DNA of 64,000 nucleotides from Sthenelais limicola (taxonomy: Eukaryota > Annelida > Polychaeta > Phyllodocida > Sigalionidae), in assembly GCA_942159475.1 (NCBI GenBank), contig OW804094.1, positions 46,744,966 to 46,808,965 of the forward strand. The letters run 5' to 3'. Below, piece after piece: positions 55,101 through 62,599 of this stretch. The position numbers and the translations under genes are program-made. Every line of letters starts with the position of its first letter. Within the stretch, counting starts at the first letter, position 1. The notes below the pieces were generated by a model. It made no database searches. It worked only from the letters and a program-made list of their open reading frames with translations, and was not told the DNA's origin.

Positions 55101-55706
55101 CTAAAAATGTATGATTTCCATTATAATCATATGATGCAATCATTTGTGTATCCTAATATTCGACTATTGTACACAGATACAGATTCCCTTATTTACAAAA
55201 TTTGCGATCCTAATTTTAAGCAAAAAATAAAAACTGAGTTAGTAAATGAATTTGATTTTTCAAACTTAGCACCAAATAATGAACTATATAGTTTAAGAAA
55301 TGAACGAGTTTTAGGTAAAATGAAAAATGAAGTTGGTGGGCGGGAAATACTTGAATTTATTGCTTTAAAACCTAAAATGTATTCAATGATTTTTAAAGAT
55401 AATACAACCGAAATTAAGAAAATTAAGGGAGTTAAAAAATGCACAATTGATCAGTTAAAACATGAACATTTTCAAACGGCTTTATTTTTAACACAAAAAA
55501 AAAATGCTTTGTGTACATCAATTAGAAGTTTCAAGCATGATGTGTACACTGTGGAAACTGATAAATTAGCTTTGTCTCCATATGATGATAAAAGGTGGTT
55601 ATTTCCAAATGGAATACGATCATATGCCTATGGAAACGTAAACATTATCAATGAAAACCCAATTAATAGTTTACACAAAAGAAAACGAAAATACTCTGAT
55701 ATTTAA
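52149..55706 (+). CDS. PolB: Family B DNA polymerase (protein-primed type) of Polinton
   Basis: 1185 residues from the ATG at 52149; the frame is open further upstream but without ATG. N-terminal domain (about 1-320): GSGW and NKCF (about 165-168) and an HHFMLI segment near 275, then a C2H2-like finger starting at Cys299. The exonuclease follows with YADFES (about 356-361), HNLIGYDSHF (about 508) and YLKTDVLLLAD (about 656). An inserted Cys/His module (CYLCGQ, then VLDHSH near 468, and ACNKCN) resembles endonuclease VII/HNH zinc folds. Polymerase motifs are DCNNLYGYAM (A, Asp746), KLMNNAAFGK (B, about 909) and YTDTDSLIY (C, Asp1010 and Asp1012). Every catalytic residue expected is present. 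It replicates the element, presumably by protein priming (family knowledge). Confidence 0.95.
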   Translation: MPFLVVKNNAKKALNGIVTEYITKPRKLQLDPHLFTERQRNYFLRKIRKKYREFGGIKFQLRIEVKLGKYNITTGRYHEINPSFNSVAISVFDVSSMELKYDTALNEALGFFDNFIYMGSGWFVVEIIQYVLSICKANPWGGNICKLPPFLQYKKNLINVPSAGNKCFIYCILEGFIKADYPDIKRCSKLKWSEKRYENYLFKTNTRQLNLNSLSFPMNLGDISKFEKDNNISINVFGLMKGKKTIKKPLMPFPMYVSTKIANDKCHLNLLLYNHHFMLITNFNSFIYPFFWNKHKYFCQKCLLSFTNKNSLNLHMECNQCTNGDYSGQSLLMPEQGNTVKFTNFVNQIKNPFVIYADFESFIQKQNKKKGKNTRIISKHKVNAFGAIFISKYKKYNEDVYVYLGKNPIKAFVKYLLQARDKIARILQDNTEQMPKLTNVDIKRLKKVKSCYLCGQLFDKIHRPKVLDHSHLGKEGIPERDLNYACNKCNLTVSALKMDTMRIPVIMHNLIGYDSHFLVREMSRYIHQKIKVLPLSSENFFAMFVDKFVFMDSFQFLPDSLSNLAIKLASEGEHKMKLTQESISDKELLPLVIKKGVMCYNYISSFHILKEKKLPPIECFYNDLTQKSISQDDYKFAQKVFKKFRCKNIGQYLIVYLKTDVLLLADVFESFRETSLSNYKLDPVRYLSAPSLTYDALFKYTGIEIDLLNEIDMYLFIEKGIRGGITNVSHRYAKVNGPNEHILYYDCNNLYGYAMSFPLPYKDFSWVDFALYDSFNVMKVKSNASIGYILEVDLKYPSSLHNLHDSYPLAPEKKKILQSSLSVYARNVKDLFNLRGNTSPLKLVTTLEDKYNYIVHYRCLQFYLKKGLKITKIHRILSFKQKPWMKPYIDFNNEKRKSASSIFEKDFFKLMNNAAFGKCMENTRKRVNINLIQNPDECARYMRRPTFQAAHIYDQNLVGIKYRKKQILLNKPIYLGFSILEISKLKMYDFHYNHMMQSFVYPNIRLLYTDTDSLIYKICDPNFKQKIKTELVNEFDFSNLAPNNELYSLRNERVLGKMKNEVGGREILEFIALKPKMYSMIFKDNTTEIKKIKGVKKCTIDQLKHEHFQTALFLTQKKNALCTSIRSFKHDVYTVETDKLALSPYDDKRWLFPNGIRSYAYGNVNIINENPINSLHKRKRKYSDI

Positions 55707-55813
55707 TATTGTTAAGATAAACAAAATAAATCTCTATAGATTATTACTTGGATTTCATATAAGGTAAACCATATTGTTTATATCATTATTTGATTGTTTC
55801 ACAGGTTTTAATA

Positions 55814-56299
55814 ATGGCAAAAAGAAGTCGTTCTGTTGGTGGTGATACAGATAAAATAGCTGTAGAAGAACCATTAGTTTTACGTTTTGCTAAACTTTCC
55901 AAAAATGCATATTGTCCAATTAAAGGTTCTATAAATGCTGCTGGCTATGATGTATATAGCGCATATGATGCAATTATACCTGCAAAAGGTAAAACATTAA
56001 TTCAAACAGATATTCAAATTGAGCCACCTACAGGTTACTATGGTAGACTTGCTTCACGATCGGGGCTAGCTTGGAATAAATTTATTACGGTTGAAGCTGG
56101 TGTAATAGATCCTGACTTTCGTGGTAATGTTACAGTTGTATTATTCAACTTTAGCAATGAAGCATATAATGTATGTAAAGGTGATCGCATTGCCCAAATT
56201 ATTATGGAGCGATTTTGCTTACCGAAAATTGTGGAATGTGAATTTTTAAATGAAACAAATCGTGGAATAAAAGGATTTGGTTCATCTGATAATGAATAA
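55814..56299 (+). CDS. dut: dUTP pyrophosphatase (dUTPase)
   Basis: 161 residues from the ATG at 55814 (upstream in-frame codons lack ATG). All five trimeric dUTPase motifs are visible in order: AAGYDVYSA (1), GRLASRSGLA (2), AGVIDPDFRGNV (3), GDRIAQIIM (4) and a C-terminal RGIKGFGSS (5). The catalytic Asp is in motif 3. The enzyme turns dUTP into dUMP and PPi, lowering uracil incorporation into DNA and supplying dUMP for dTTP. It sits directly after the polymerase, so it probably serves element DNA synthesis in cells with low nucleotide metabolism. The protein is intron-free, unlike a typical host gene. Capture from a host or another virus is an inference. Confidence 0.95.
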   Translation: MAKRSRSVGGDTDKIAVEEPLVLRFAKLSKNAYCPIKGSINAAGYDVYSAYDAIIPAKGKTLIQTDIQIEPPTGYYGRLASRSGLAWNKFITVEAGVIDPDFRGNVTVVLFNFSNEAYNVCKGDRIAQIIMERFCLPKIVECEFLNETNRGIKGFGSSDNE

Positions 56300-56549
56300 A
56301 TTTCACTAATTAAAATGCCACTATGATTCGATCAATGGTGCACATAAAACTAGGGGTTGATCTGTACTACATAGAAACGGTTAAACTTGTTTAATTGCTA
56401 TTGGGTTTTTACTGCATGAAATGTGCTTTACTGCATGAAATAAGAGTTAAAGTATATGTTGATTGTGAAATATATAGTATTTAGTTTTTTTTTTTTTTTT
56501 ACTTGTTGATTCACAAAAATAATCTTAATCCTTATTTTTTCAAAAAATC

Positions 56550-56909
56550 ATGGATAAAGGAAAGAAAACAAATGGTAAAACACGTACTTACACTGTTGCA
56601 TTAAGTGAAAGGAGAAGAGTAAATGTAACTAGCTTTAATAACAGTGTATGGATACACATCAATGACTCAAAAAAAGGGTCGCACGTTACCTTGGACAAAG
56701 CCGATTTTTATAAATTGGCGCAGGAACATAAAAGAATTAAAAGATACATAAAAAGTATTGAAGGAGAAATTCAATCAGACTTAAAAAAAGAGAGAAAGTA
56801 TTCAGGGAAAAAAAATAAAAAGTCGGGAAAACGACATGAAGAAACAGACACTGAACCCGAATACGAAAATTCTTGCTCTGACGTTGAATTATCATCAGGA
56901 AATGAATAG
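56550..56909 (+). CDS. PC4/Sub1-like single-stranded-DNA-binding protein (candidate)
   Basis: 119 residues. Residues about 22-69 (RRRVNVTSFNNSVWIHIN, then a KKGSHVTL turn and FYKLAQEHKRI helix) follow the strand-strand-KG-x-x-L-helix plan of the PC4/Sub1 transcription-coactivator fold, which dimerises to bind single-stranded DNA. The rest is a Lys-rich segment and then an acidic tail (TEPEYENSCSDVELSSGNE). A role in protecting ssDNA during protein-primed replication, or in transcription, is inferred from fold and from its place after PolB and dUTPase. The similarity is at pattern level only. Confidence 0.55.
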   Translation: MDKGKKTNGKTRTYTVALSERRRVNVTSFNNSVWIHINDSKKGSHVTLDKADFYKLAQEHKRIKRYIKSIEGEIQSDLKKERKYSGKKNKKSGKRHEETDTEPEYENSCSDVELSSGNE

Positions 56910-57273
56910 GTTTAAATCTGGTTGCTGTAAGTAAAACAAGGGGGTCTTGTGTTTTAACTTAACAGGGTTTGTTAAAAGTTAACAGGGTTTGTTAAAAGTG
57001 TCATTAGATTGATATGCTTGGCTACAATTTTGTTTGCGCTTGATTTGTAGTAAGCTTAGACTGTTTCACCGAAAATATTTTTATAATATTAAGCATATCC
57101 TTTTATTACATACCTTGATACCTTATACATAAACATTATAAAGCATATTGTTTATCGCATACACATTATAACACTGCGTGATTATATATATATATATATA
57201 TATATCGGCTTATAAAGATTTAAGCTAAAACATTGTTGAAATAGTATATTTTAAAAGTGTATTTATATTTACA
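56910..57273 (+). promoter_or_regulatory. Intergenic region with 20-bp tandem duplication and TA tract
   Basis: TTAACAGGGTTTGTTAAAAG occurs twice head to tail at about 56960-56999. A (TA)n tract lies at about 57185-57206, 68 bases before the next ATG. Candidate promoter for the downstream zinc-ribbon and integrase genes. No coding potential was recognised. Confidence 0.4.
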
Positions 57274-58374
57274 ATGGATATAAAGAAAAGCATTATCTGC
57301 AAATATTGCGGTGATATTGAAGGTACCTTAGCTATAGGTAAAATATATTGTGTAAACTGCGCTGAGAATTGCTTTAAGGAGTGTATTAGATGTCATTTGC
57401 CACATACTTCACCTCTTAGGTACACATTAAACAAGGAACGTTGTAACAGCTGCCAACGAAAATACGAAAAAGAATATTTTAAACGTTGCCAAACAATCAA
57501 AATGGCATCTACACCTAAAAAAAAATCAATTAACAAAGTAGAAAGTGGAAGTGAAGACAGCAGTGATAGCAGCAGTACGGATTCTTCTTCCACTACAAAA
57601 ATAATTAGTACATCGGATGAAGAAAAGGGAAAGAAAAATAAAAAAAAGGTTTGCAACAAACGTAAAACAAAGAAACCCAGCAGTGATTCAACAGACGATA
57701 ATTCTGATAATGAAGCATCCACTGTTCATAAAAAGCATACACATAAAAGAAAAAAATCTCAAAAAAGCACAACTTCCATTAAAAAAACTCATGGTGATAA
57801 TGCAACAGCAAAGGATAAACACAGTAATAATAGCAATAGTTTACCATTAGGATTGGTGCTACCACAATTACCACCATTAAAAGAACAACAGCTACCTGTA
57901 CCAAAACCACAAACGCCACAAACACCACCAACACCACCCACCCCTACAGTTCAACAAGCTATACAAGCAGGCGATTTCGATATAGAATCCTACATAAGGC
58001 AATGTAATAACAAAAGATTACATCAAGGTATGTATAACATTGGAGATTACTTTAAACAATCTCCTTCTTCAAGTTCTGCACATAATTCACGTCTTATTAC
58101 CCCCGAAGGTAGTAGTACAAATCCAAAAAGTGGGGTAAAAGAACGAAAAAAACCTGGACCAAAACCAGGATCTCGTAAAAAAAATACCAAAACATCATCA
58201 ACAATGCCCTTGGAATGTTCTCAAATTGGTCCATTGCATTTCGGGCTTCAGCCACCGGTCTCTGATATTCCATCAGCTAATGTAAATCAAAAAGAAATAA
58301 AACTTCCATATCTTCAAAATGAGGGAGATGTACTATGCGGATACATTCCTATAGTAATGATAAAAAAACACTAA
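57274..58374 (+). CDS. Two-zinc-ribbon protein with low-complexity tail, 366 aa
   Basis: Residues 9-60 hold four CxxC pairs: C9/C12 with C26/C29, and C37/C40 with C57/C60, i.e. two adjacent zinc ribbons. Then come Ser/Asp/Lys-rich segments (about 90-185) and a Pro-rich stretch with TPPTPPTPT. A basic RKKPGPKPGSRKKN element (about 290-305) resembles an AT-hook or nuclear signal. The last 50 residues look ordered again (QNEGDVLCGYIPIVMIKKH). Such layout fits a nucleic-acid-binding regulator. A transcription role is inferred. The gene ends only six bases before the integrase ATG, suggesting one transcript. Confidence 0.7.
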   Translation: MDIKKSIICKYCGDIEGTLAIGKIYCVNCAENCFKECIRCHLPHTSPLRYTLNKERCNSCQRKYEKEYFKRCQTIKMASTPKKKSINKVESGSEDSSDSSSTDSSSTTKIISTSDEEKGKKNKKKVCNKRKTKKPSSDSTDDNSDNEASTVHKKHTHKRKKSQKSTTSIKKTHGDNATAKDKHSNNSNSLPLGLVLPQLPPLKEQQLPVPKPQTPQTPPTPPTPTVQQAIQAGDFDIESYIRQCNNKRLHQGMYNIGDYFKQSPSSSSAHNSRLITPEGSSTNPKSGVKERKKPGPKPGSRKKNTKTSSTMPLECSQIGPLHFGLQPPVSDIPSANVNQKEIKLPYLQNEGDVLCGYIPIVMIKKH

Positions 58375-58380
58375 ACTGTT

Positions 58381-59328
58381 ATGGCTACAAAAAAATTAAT
58401 TTTAAAATCGATTTACTTTAATCCAAAACATCCAGCATCGTTTGGGTCTGTGCAAGAAGTATTTTCCGCAGCTAAATCAATTAGAAATGACATTTCTTTA
58501 AAAGATGTAAAAACATTTCTTGCAAATACATATACCTACACTAGTCATAAAAAAGTTAATCATAAATTTCTTCGTCGAAAAATAATTGTAAAAGGTATCA
58601 ACGATCAATGGCAAATAGATTTAATTGATATATCGGGTTTAAGAAAACAAAATAATGACATTCGATACCTTTTCACTTGCATTGATTGTTTTTCGCGCAT
58701 GGGATATGTTGAACCCATGAAAAGAAAGTTTTCAAGTAATTCAGTAGAAGCATTTACAAACATATTAAATAAAGCCGGTACCAAACCTAGAATTGTTCAA
58801 TGTGATGAAGGAAGTGAATTTAAAAAAGATTTTCGATCATTTTTACAGCAAAATAACATTCATTTTTTTCATACATCACAAGACACAAAATGTGCAATTG
58901 TTGAACGATTTAATAGAACATTTCAAGATCGATTATATGGTTATTTGTCGGCTTATCATACCATGAGATACACCGATGTTTTACAAGACCTTGTTAAAGG
59001 GTACAATGCTGCTAAGCATAGAACCCTTAACATGAGTCCCAATGATGTAAATCAACTAAATGAACGATCTCTTTGGCTTCATCAATATAAAAACTATATA
59101 TATTCCAAAACGCCTAGCAATGCATTTAAAGTAAAGGATAAAGTTAGAATCACTAAATATAGAAAAATATTTGATCGTGGTTACCTTCCTAAATGGCAAA
59201 AAGAAATATTTCAAATTAAGCATATATTACGTACATATCCGGAAACATATGTTTTAGAAGATAAAAATGGTGAGTATTTGCATGGTAATTTTTATAAAGA
59301 AGAATTAAATTTAGTAACTGGAGCATGA
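58381..59328 (+). CDS. INT: Retroviral-type (rve) integrase of Polinton
   Basis: 315 residues. The RNase-H-like core shows WQIDLIDIS (Asp80), VQCDEGSEFKK (Asp142) and CAIVERFNRT (Glu175), forming a D,D-x32-E triad close to the usual D,D35E spacing. After it, YNAAKHRTLNMSPNDV is the conserved end of the core. The C-terminal domain has VKDKVRI, GYLPKW and FYKEELNLV, as in Polinton integrases. The N-terminus has no clear HHCC zinc motif. It would insert linear element DNA into chromosomes with short target duplications (family knowledge). The catalytic residues are all present, so it is probably active. Confidence 0.95.
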   Translation: MATKKLILKSIYFNPKHPASFGSVQEVFSAAKSIRNDISLKDVKTFLANTYTYTSHKKVNHKFLRRKIIVKGINDQWQIDLIDISGLRKQNNDIRYLFTCIDCFSRMGYVEPMKRKFSSNSVEAFTNILNKAGTKPRIVQCDEGSEFKKDFRSFLQQNNIHFFHTSQDTKCAIVERFNRTFQDRLYGYLSAYHTMRYTDVLQDLVKGYNAAKHRTLNMSPNDVNQLNERSLWLHQYKNYIYSKTPSNAFKVKDKVRITKYRKIFDRGYLPKWQKEIFQIKHILRTYPETYVLEDKNGEYLHGNFYKEELNLVTGA

Positions 59329-59474
59329 TATATAATAATTATTGCTTGCATAAAACCAGCGTTATATAAAAACATGCATAAGGTATTTTATATTATAAGT
59401 TTATTATAAGGTATGTGTATCCCAGGTATGTATTCCCATTTATGTTTGTTACTTGTCATCTTTATAGTTTGAAT

Positions 59475-59510
59475 ACATATATATATAAGCATATATATAT
59501 ATATATATAA
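59475..59510 (+). promoter_or_regulatory. TA-rich tracts upstream of the ATPase gene
   Basis: Two (TA)n stretches separated by AGC, ending about 74 bases before the ATG at 59584. They resemble the TA tracts at 48812-48839 and 57185-57206 at similar distance from other gene starts. A TATA-like promoter role is inferred. Confidence 0.35.
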
Positions 59511-59583
59511 ACCCAATTATATAACATATATTGCATGCAAATAAACTTGATTAACATAAGATAATATAACAACAATAAAAAAC

Positions 59584-60246
59584 ATGAACCCGAATAAGTT
59601 ATTTGTGTTTGATGCAAGACTAAAAACACCATTTTCCCTTATTGTTGCGGGACCAAGCAATTGTGGTAAAACTACGTTTGTTTATAATTTACTTTTAAAT
59701 CAAGAAAGAGTTATTGATCATCAATTTGACTATACTGTATGGTTTTACGGTCAAATCCCCCCTAACGAAAAAGTATCTCAAAAAATTCCCAATCTAAAAA
59801 TTGTTGATGGACTACCTAGTACCTTTGACAACTATATTCAATTTGGAAAAAAAGGTATTGCTATATTTGATGATTTAATGAGTGAATGCACTAATAACCC
59901 TTTAATTACAGACTTTTTTACTAGACGCTCTCATCATGAAGATGTAAGTATTGTATTTATAACACAAAATCTTTACCATGGAGGAAAAGAACGAATTAAC
60001 TTTACTAAAAATGCAACATACCTTTCTATTTTTAATTCTCCTTTAGATCAATCACTACCTTACTCTTTAGGACGAAAATTAATGCCAAGAAATCAAAAAA
60101 CCTTCATGGATATTTATTCTCATGCTGTAAACAAACCACACGGATATTTGTTTGTAGATGGGCATCAGGAAACTCCTAGAAATGCTATGTATAAAAGTGA
60201 TCTCTTTGATACAGTTCAAAAAGTTTTTATACCCTTTAAAAAATAA
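59584..60246 (+). CDS. ATP: FtsK/HerA (A32-like) DNA-packaging ATPase
   Basis: 220 residues. Walker A is GPSNCGKT at about 23-30. Walker B is IAIFDDLM with Asp96-Asp97. A downstream sensor-like IVFITQNLYHGG follows. This size and arrangement match the Polinton packaging ATPase, which pumps DNA into the capsid (family knowledge). It stands just downstream of the integrase, separated by a 255-base gap with TA tracts. All nucleotide-binding residues are intact. Confidence 0.93.
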   Translation: MNPNKLFVFDARLKTPFSLIVAGPSNCGKTTFVYNLLLNQERVIDHQFDYTVWFYGQIPPNEKVSQKIPNLKIVDGLPSTFDNYIQFGKKGIAIFDDLMSECTNNPLITDFFTRRSHHEDVSIVFITQNLYHGGKERINFTKNATYLSIFNSPLDQSLPYSLGRKLMPRNQKTFMDIYSHAVNKPHGYLFVDGHQETPRNAMYKSDLFDTVQKVFIPFKK

Positions 60247-60283
60247 ATATTAATAAGATAGCTGATTTATAAAACAACTATTT

Positions 60284-60299
60284 AACAACTGTTATTTCT
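60284..60299 (+). promoter_or_regulatory. 16-bp motif, copy 1 (upstream of the 119-aa gene)
   Basis: AACAACTGTTATTTCT lies 101 bases before the ATG at 60385 and is followed within about 15 bases by a CTTTAAA-type word. An identical copy is at 60763-60778. Candidate late promoter element. Confidence 0.5.
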
Positions 60300-60384
60300 A
60301 TACAATACTTTAAATAACATTATTGCTAAGTATAATCACTTTTTAATAATAACATTATAATCTAAACCATTCATAATAATAATA

Positions 60385-60744
60385 ATGACTAAAAAAACAA
60401 AAGCATATGACAAGCAATGGGCTTTTAAAAAAGGTAATTTTCTTACTCTTTTAGCTAATACTAAAAATAAAAAAAAAAGAGGTCATTTACTAGATTATGC
60501 AGACAGAAATGATATGACAGCTGTGTGTGAATGCATTCAAAATATCCTTACTGGAAATGTAAAAATTCCAAATAATACTGTAAATAAATTAAAGCGACAT
60601 AAAAAAACCATAGAAAAGCTTATGACTCAAAAAATGAATTTAAAACAAAGAAAAGAAACACTTAAACAAAACGGTGGATTTTTACCCATGATATTACCGG
60701 CAGCAATTGCAGCAATTACTACTCTTTTAGGAATTAAAAGGTAA
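60385..60744 (+). CDS. Small Polinton virion-type protein with hydrophobic C-terminus
   Basis: 119 residues, strongly basic. It matches a small protein seen repeatedly in Maverick elements: LLDYADRNDMTAVCECIQNI-type helix, a GNVKIP turn, a Lys-rich helix, then an NGG followed by FLPMILPAAIAAITTLLG, a membrane-active-looking segment. The Gly-Gly before the hydrophobic part could be a maturation-protease site. By analogy with small adenovirus core and membrane-lytic peptides, a virion role is inferred. The family itself has no established function that I can state. It is preceded by the 16-bp shared motif. Confidence 0.6.
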   Translation: MTKKTKAYDKQWAFKKGNFLTLLANTKNKKKRGHLLDYADRNDMTAVCECIQNILTGNVKIPNNTVNKLKRHKKTIEKLMTQKMNLKQRKETLKQNGGFLPMILPAAIAAITTLLGIKR

Positions 60745-60762
60745 AAAACTTAGCAACTTTCC

Positions 60763-60778
60763 AACAACTGTTATTTCT
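60763..60778 (+). promoter_or_regulatory. 16-bp motif, copy 2 (upstream of the 358-aa gene)
   Basis: The same AACAACTGTTATTTCT as at 60284-60299, 106 bases before the ATG at 60869. Again a GTATTTAAA word follows within about 20 bases. Equal spacing at two consecutive genes argues for function. Confidence 0.5.
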
Positions 60779-60868
60779 TATATACTATAACCGGTAGTAT
60801 TTAAAGCAATCCATGCTGTAACTGTTTTTAGATCACTTAAGGATAGCAAAAAACAACAAAACATTACA

Positions 60869-61945
60869 ATGGCAGCAACCACTTTTAAGGAAAGTGTAAT
60901 AGTACCATTAAGTATATTTCAAAATTGTGATTATTCTAAAGCTGAAGCCGCCAAACAAAAATCTTTAGCTCATGAAGGAGGCCAACAAACACATAAAACC
61001 ATTGCTGATCATATTTTAAACATAGATGAAAATGAAACCAATCCTACTGTTATAAAACAAAAAGAACTTTTAAATGAACGATTAACTGGTAAAAATAGAT
61101 ACACCATTATTTCACCTGACATGGATAATAATATAAATCTTCCATCTGATTTAGAACTAAGCATAGCTGAAATAATAAAACATATTAAAACTGCTCAAAA
61201 ACCTAATGTAAAAGCAATATTAGAAAAAATGGTCAAAAATAACATTTTATGGAATAAAAATGGTGAAATATTAGTAGGTGATCAAATTATTGAAAACTCA
61301 AACATTATAAAATTAATGCAATATTTTTCAGGGACTACAAAAGCAGTATATTATAAAAGAATGCCCCAAGGCATTGAGCCATTTTGGGATGCATTATCAA
61401 ATATTGACACTCCCACATCATGGATTAATCAAAAACCATTAACAAAAAACGAACCATTTCCTAAATTTAAACCTGATAAATATCCTTTTGAAGGTGGTCA
61501 AAAAGCATCATCTGATGATGAACTTAATAACAGTAGCGAAAATAATGATACAGATTCAGAATATAGTCACGCTCCCTTTAGCGCTCCCGGTGGTCATTTA
61601 TTATATAATAAAAGAACACCATCTAAAAAAGCATTTTCCTTTTCTAAACATTTTGCGCGTCAAAAAACTAAAAAATTAAAAGAAACTCCTTTCAGAATAA
61701 AATCTGAAGCACCTAAAGCTTTACGTCAATTATATACTACTACATCATTATCAAATGCAGCTACCGCAAAATCTCCCCTTCCCCCCAAAAAAAAAAAAAA
61801 AATTACTAGTCAGCCATCTTCTAAATTACTAAATTGGGAGTCTTTCTCACGAGATACATCAAATGTTAGGCGGTCCACACGTCAAAAAAAAAAACCACGA
61901 GATTCAGATTTTGAATACAATACTCCACGCAAAAAAACTCGCTAA
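60869..61945 (+). CDS. Polinton virion/core-type protein, 358 aa
   Basis: The N-terminus KESVIVPLSIFQNCDYSKAE, then a region with ILEKMVKNNILWNKNGEIL and IEPFWDALSNI (about 115-180), follow the layout of a protein common in Maverick elements next to the small hydrophobic protein. The C-terminal half is disordered and basic: PFEGGQKAS near 210, acidic Ser/Asp-rich residues, SAPGGHLLYNK, then RRSTRQKKKPRDSD at the end. The GG sites could be processed by an adenain-type protease, and the basic tail could condense DNA. Both are inferences. Runs of A in its codons cause no frameshift. Confidence 0.65.
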   Translation: MAATTFKESVIVPLSIFQNCDYSKAEAAKQKSLAHEGGQQTHKTIADHILNIDENETNPTVIKQKELLNERLTGKNRYTIISPDMDNNINLPSDLELSIAEIIKHIKTAQKPNVKAILEKMVKNNILWNKNGEILVGDQIIENSNIIKLMQYFSGTTKAVYYKRMPQGIEPFWDALSNIDTPTSWINQKPLTKNEPFPKFKPDKYPFEGGQKASSDDELNNSSENNDTDSEYSHAPFSAPGGHLLYNKRTPSKKAFSFSKHFARQKTKKLKETPFRIKSEAPKALRQLYTTTSLSNAATAKSPLPPKKKKKITSQPSSKLLNWESFSRDTSNVRRSTRQKKKPRDSDFEYNTPRKKTR

Positions 61946-62010
61946 AAGTCCTTTTTAATTTCACCCCTTTCACCCCCAAAAAAATAGTCTTATAATCAGA
62001 TACCTACAAT

Positions 62011-62583
62011 ATGGCTCCTTGTTGTATTAAATCGAAACATTACGAAAAATATTTCTCAAGATACAATAATAATAAAAATCCTCCAATAGAAACATTTTTA
62101 CAAGGAGGACGGGGGTTTAATCCCTATATCGGAGACAAATATCAACGCATTTATAATAATAGCCAAGTGGGTTTTGGTATAGGAAACATATTTAAAAGTA
62201 TTATCCCACTGGTGAGTAACGTAGTACGCACAGTTATAAAGCCTATTGCAAAACGTGCATTTAAACGTACATCATCAGAATTTTTAAAAGGTGGGCTTGA
62301 AGTAGGTCTCGATGCCATACGTGGTAAAGATATCAAAAAAAGCATAGCAAATCAAGCCAAAAAAAGATTAGGAATATTGGGAAATGAACTAAAAAATGAA
62401 ATAGGTTTTCTTAAAAAAACCCCACAGCAAAAACCAGAAAAGGTAAAAGCAAATATTTTAGGTTTATTTGCACCTTCCCCTTCTGTTTCTTCAACAAAAA
62501 GATCTAATGTCAAAAAAGGGGGAAAAAAGCAGCAAGGTCGATCCACCCACAAAAAAAAGCAAAGAAAAAACATATTTTCATAA
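62011..62583 (+). CDS. Probable membrane-active minor virion protein (protein VI/X-like), 190 aa
   Basis: Starts at the ATG at 62011. The N-terminal part contains FLQGGRGFNPY (about 30-40), then SQVGFGIGNIFKSIIPLV, an amphipathic hydrophobic helix candidate, and LKGGLEVGLDAIRGKD. The C-terminus is Lys/Arg-rich (KKGGKKQQGRSTHKKKQR). The combination of GG sites, amphipathic helix and basic tail resembles adenovirus-type minor capsid proteins that disrupt endosomes, and a similar protein occurs in Maverick elements. Function is inferred. It ends 16 bases before the capsid gene. Confidence 0.6.
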   Translation: MAPCCIKSKHYEKYFSRYNNNKNPPIETFLQGGRGFNPYIGDKYQRIYNNSQVGFGIGNIFKSIIPLVSNVVRTVIKPIAKRAFKRTSSEFLKGGLEVGLDAIRGKDIKKSIANQAKKRLGILGNELKNEIGFLKKTPQQKPEKVKANILGLFAPSPSVSSTKRSNVKKGGKKQQGRSTHKKKQRKNIFS

Positions 62584-62599
62584 TAATTAGCTAGTCATA

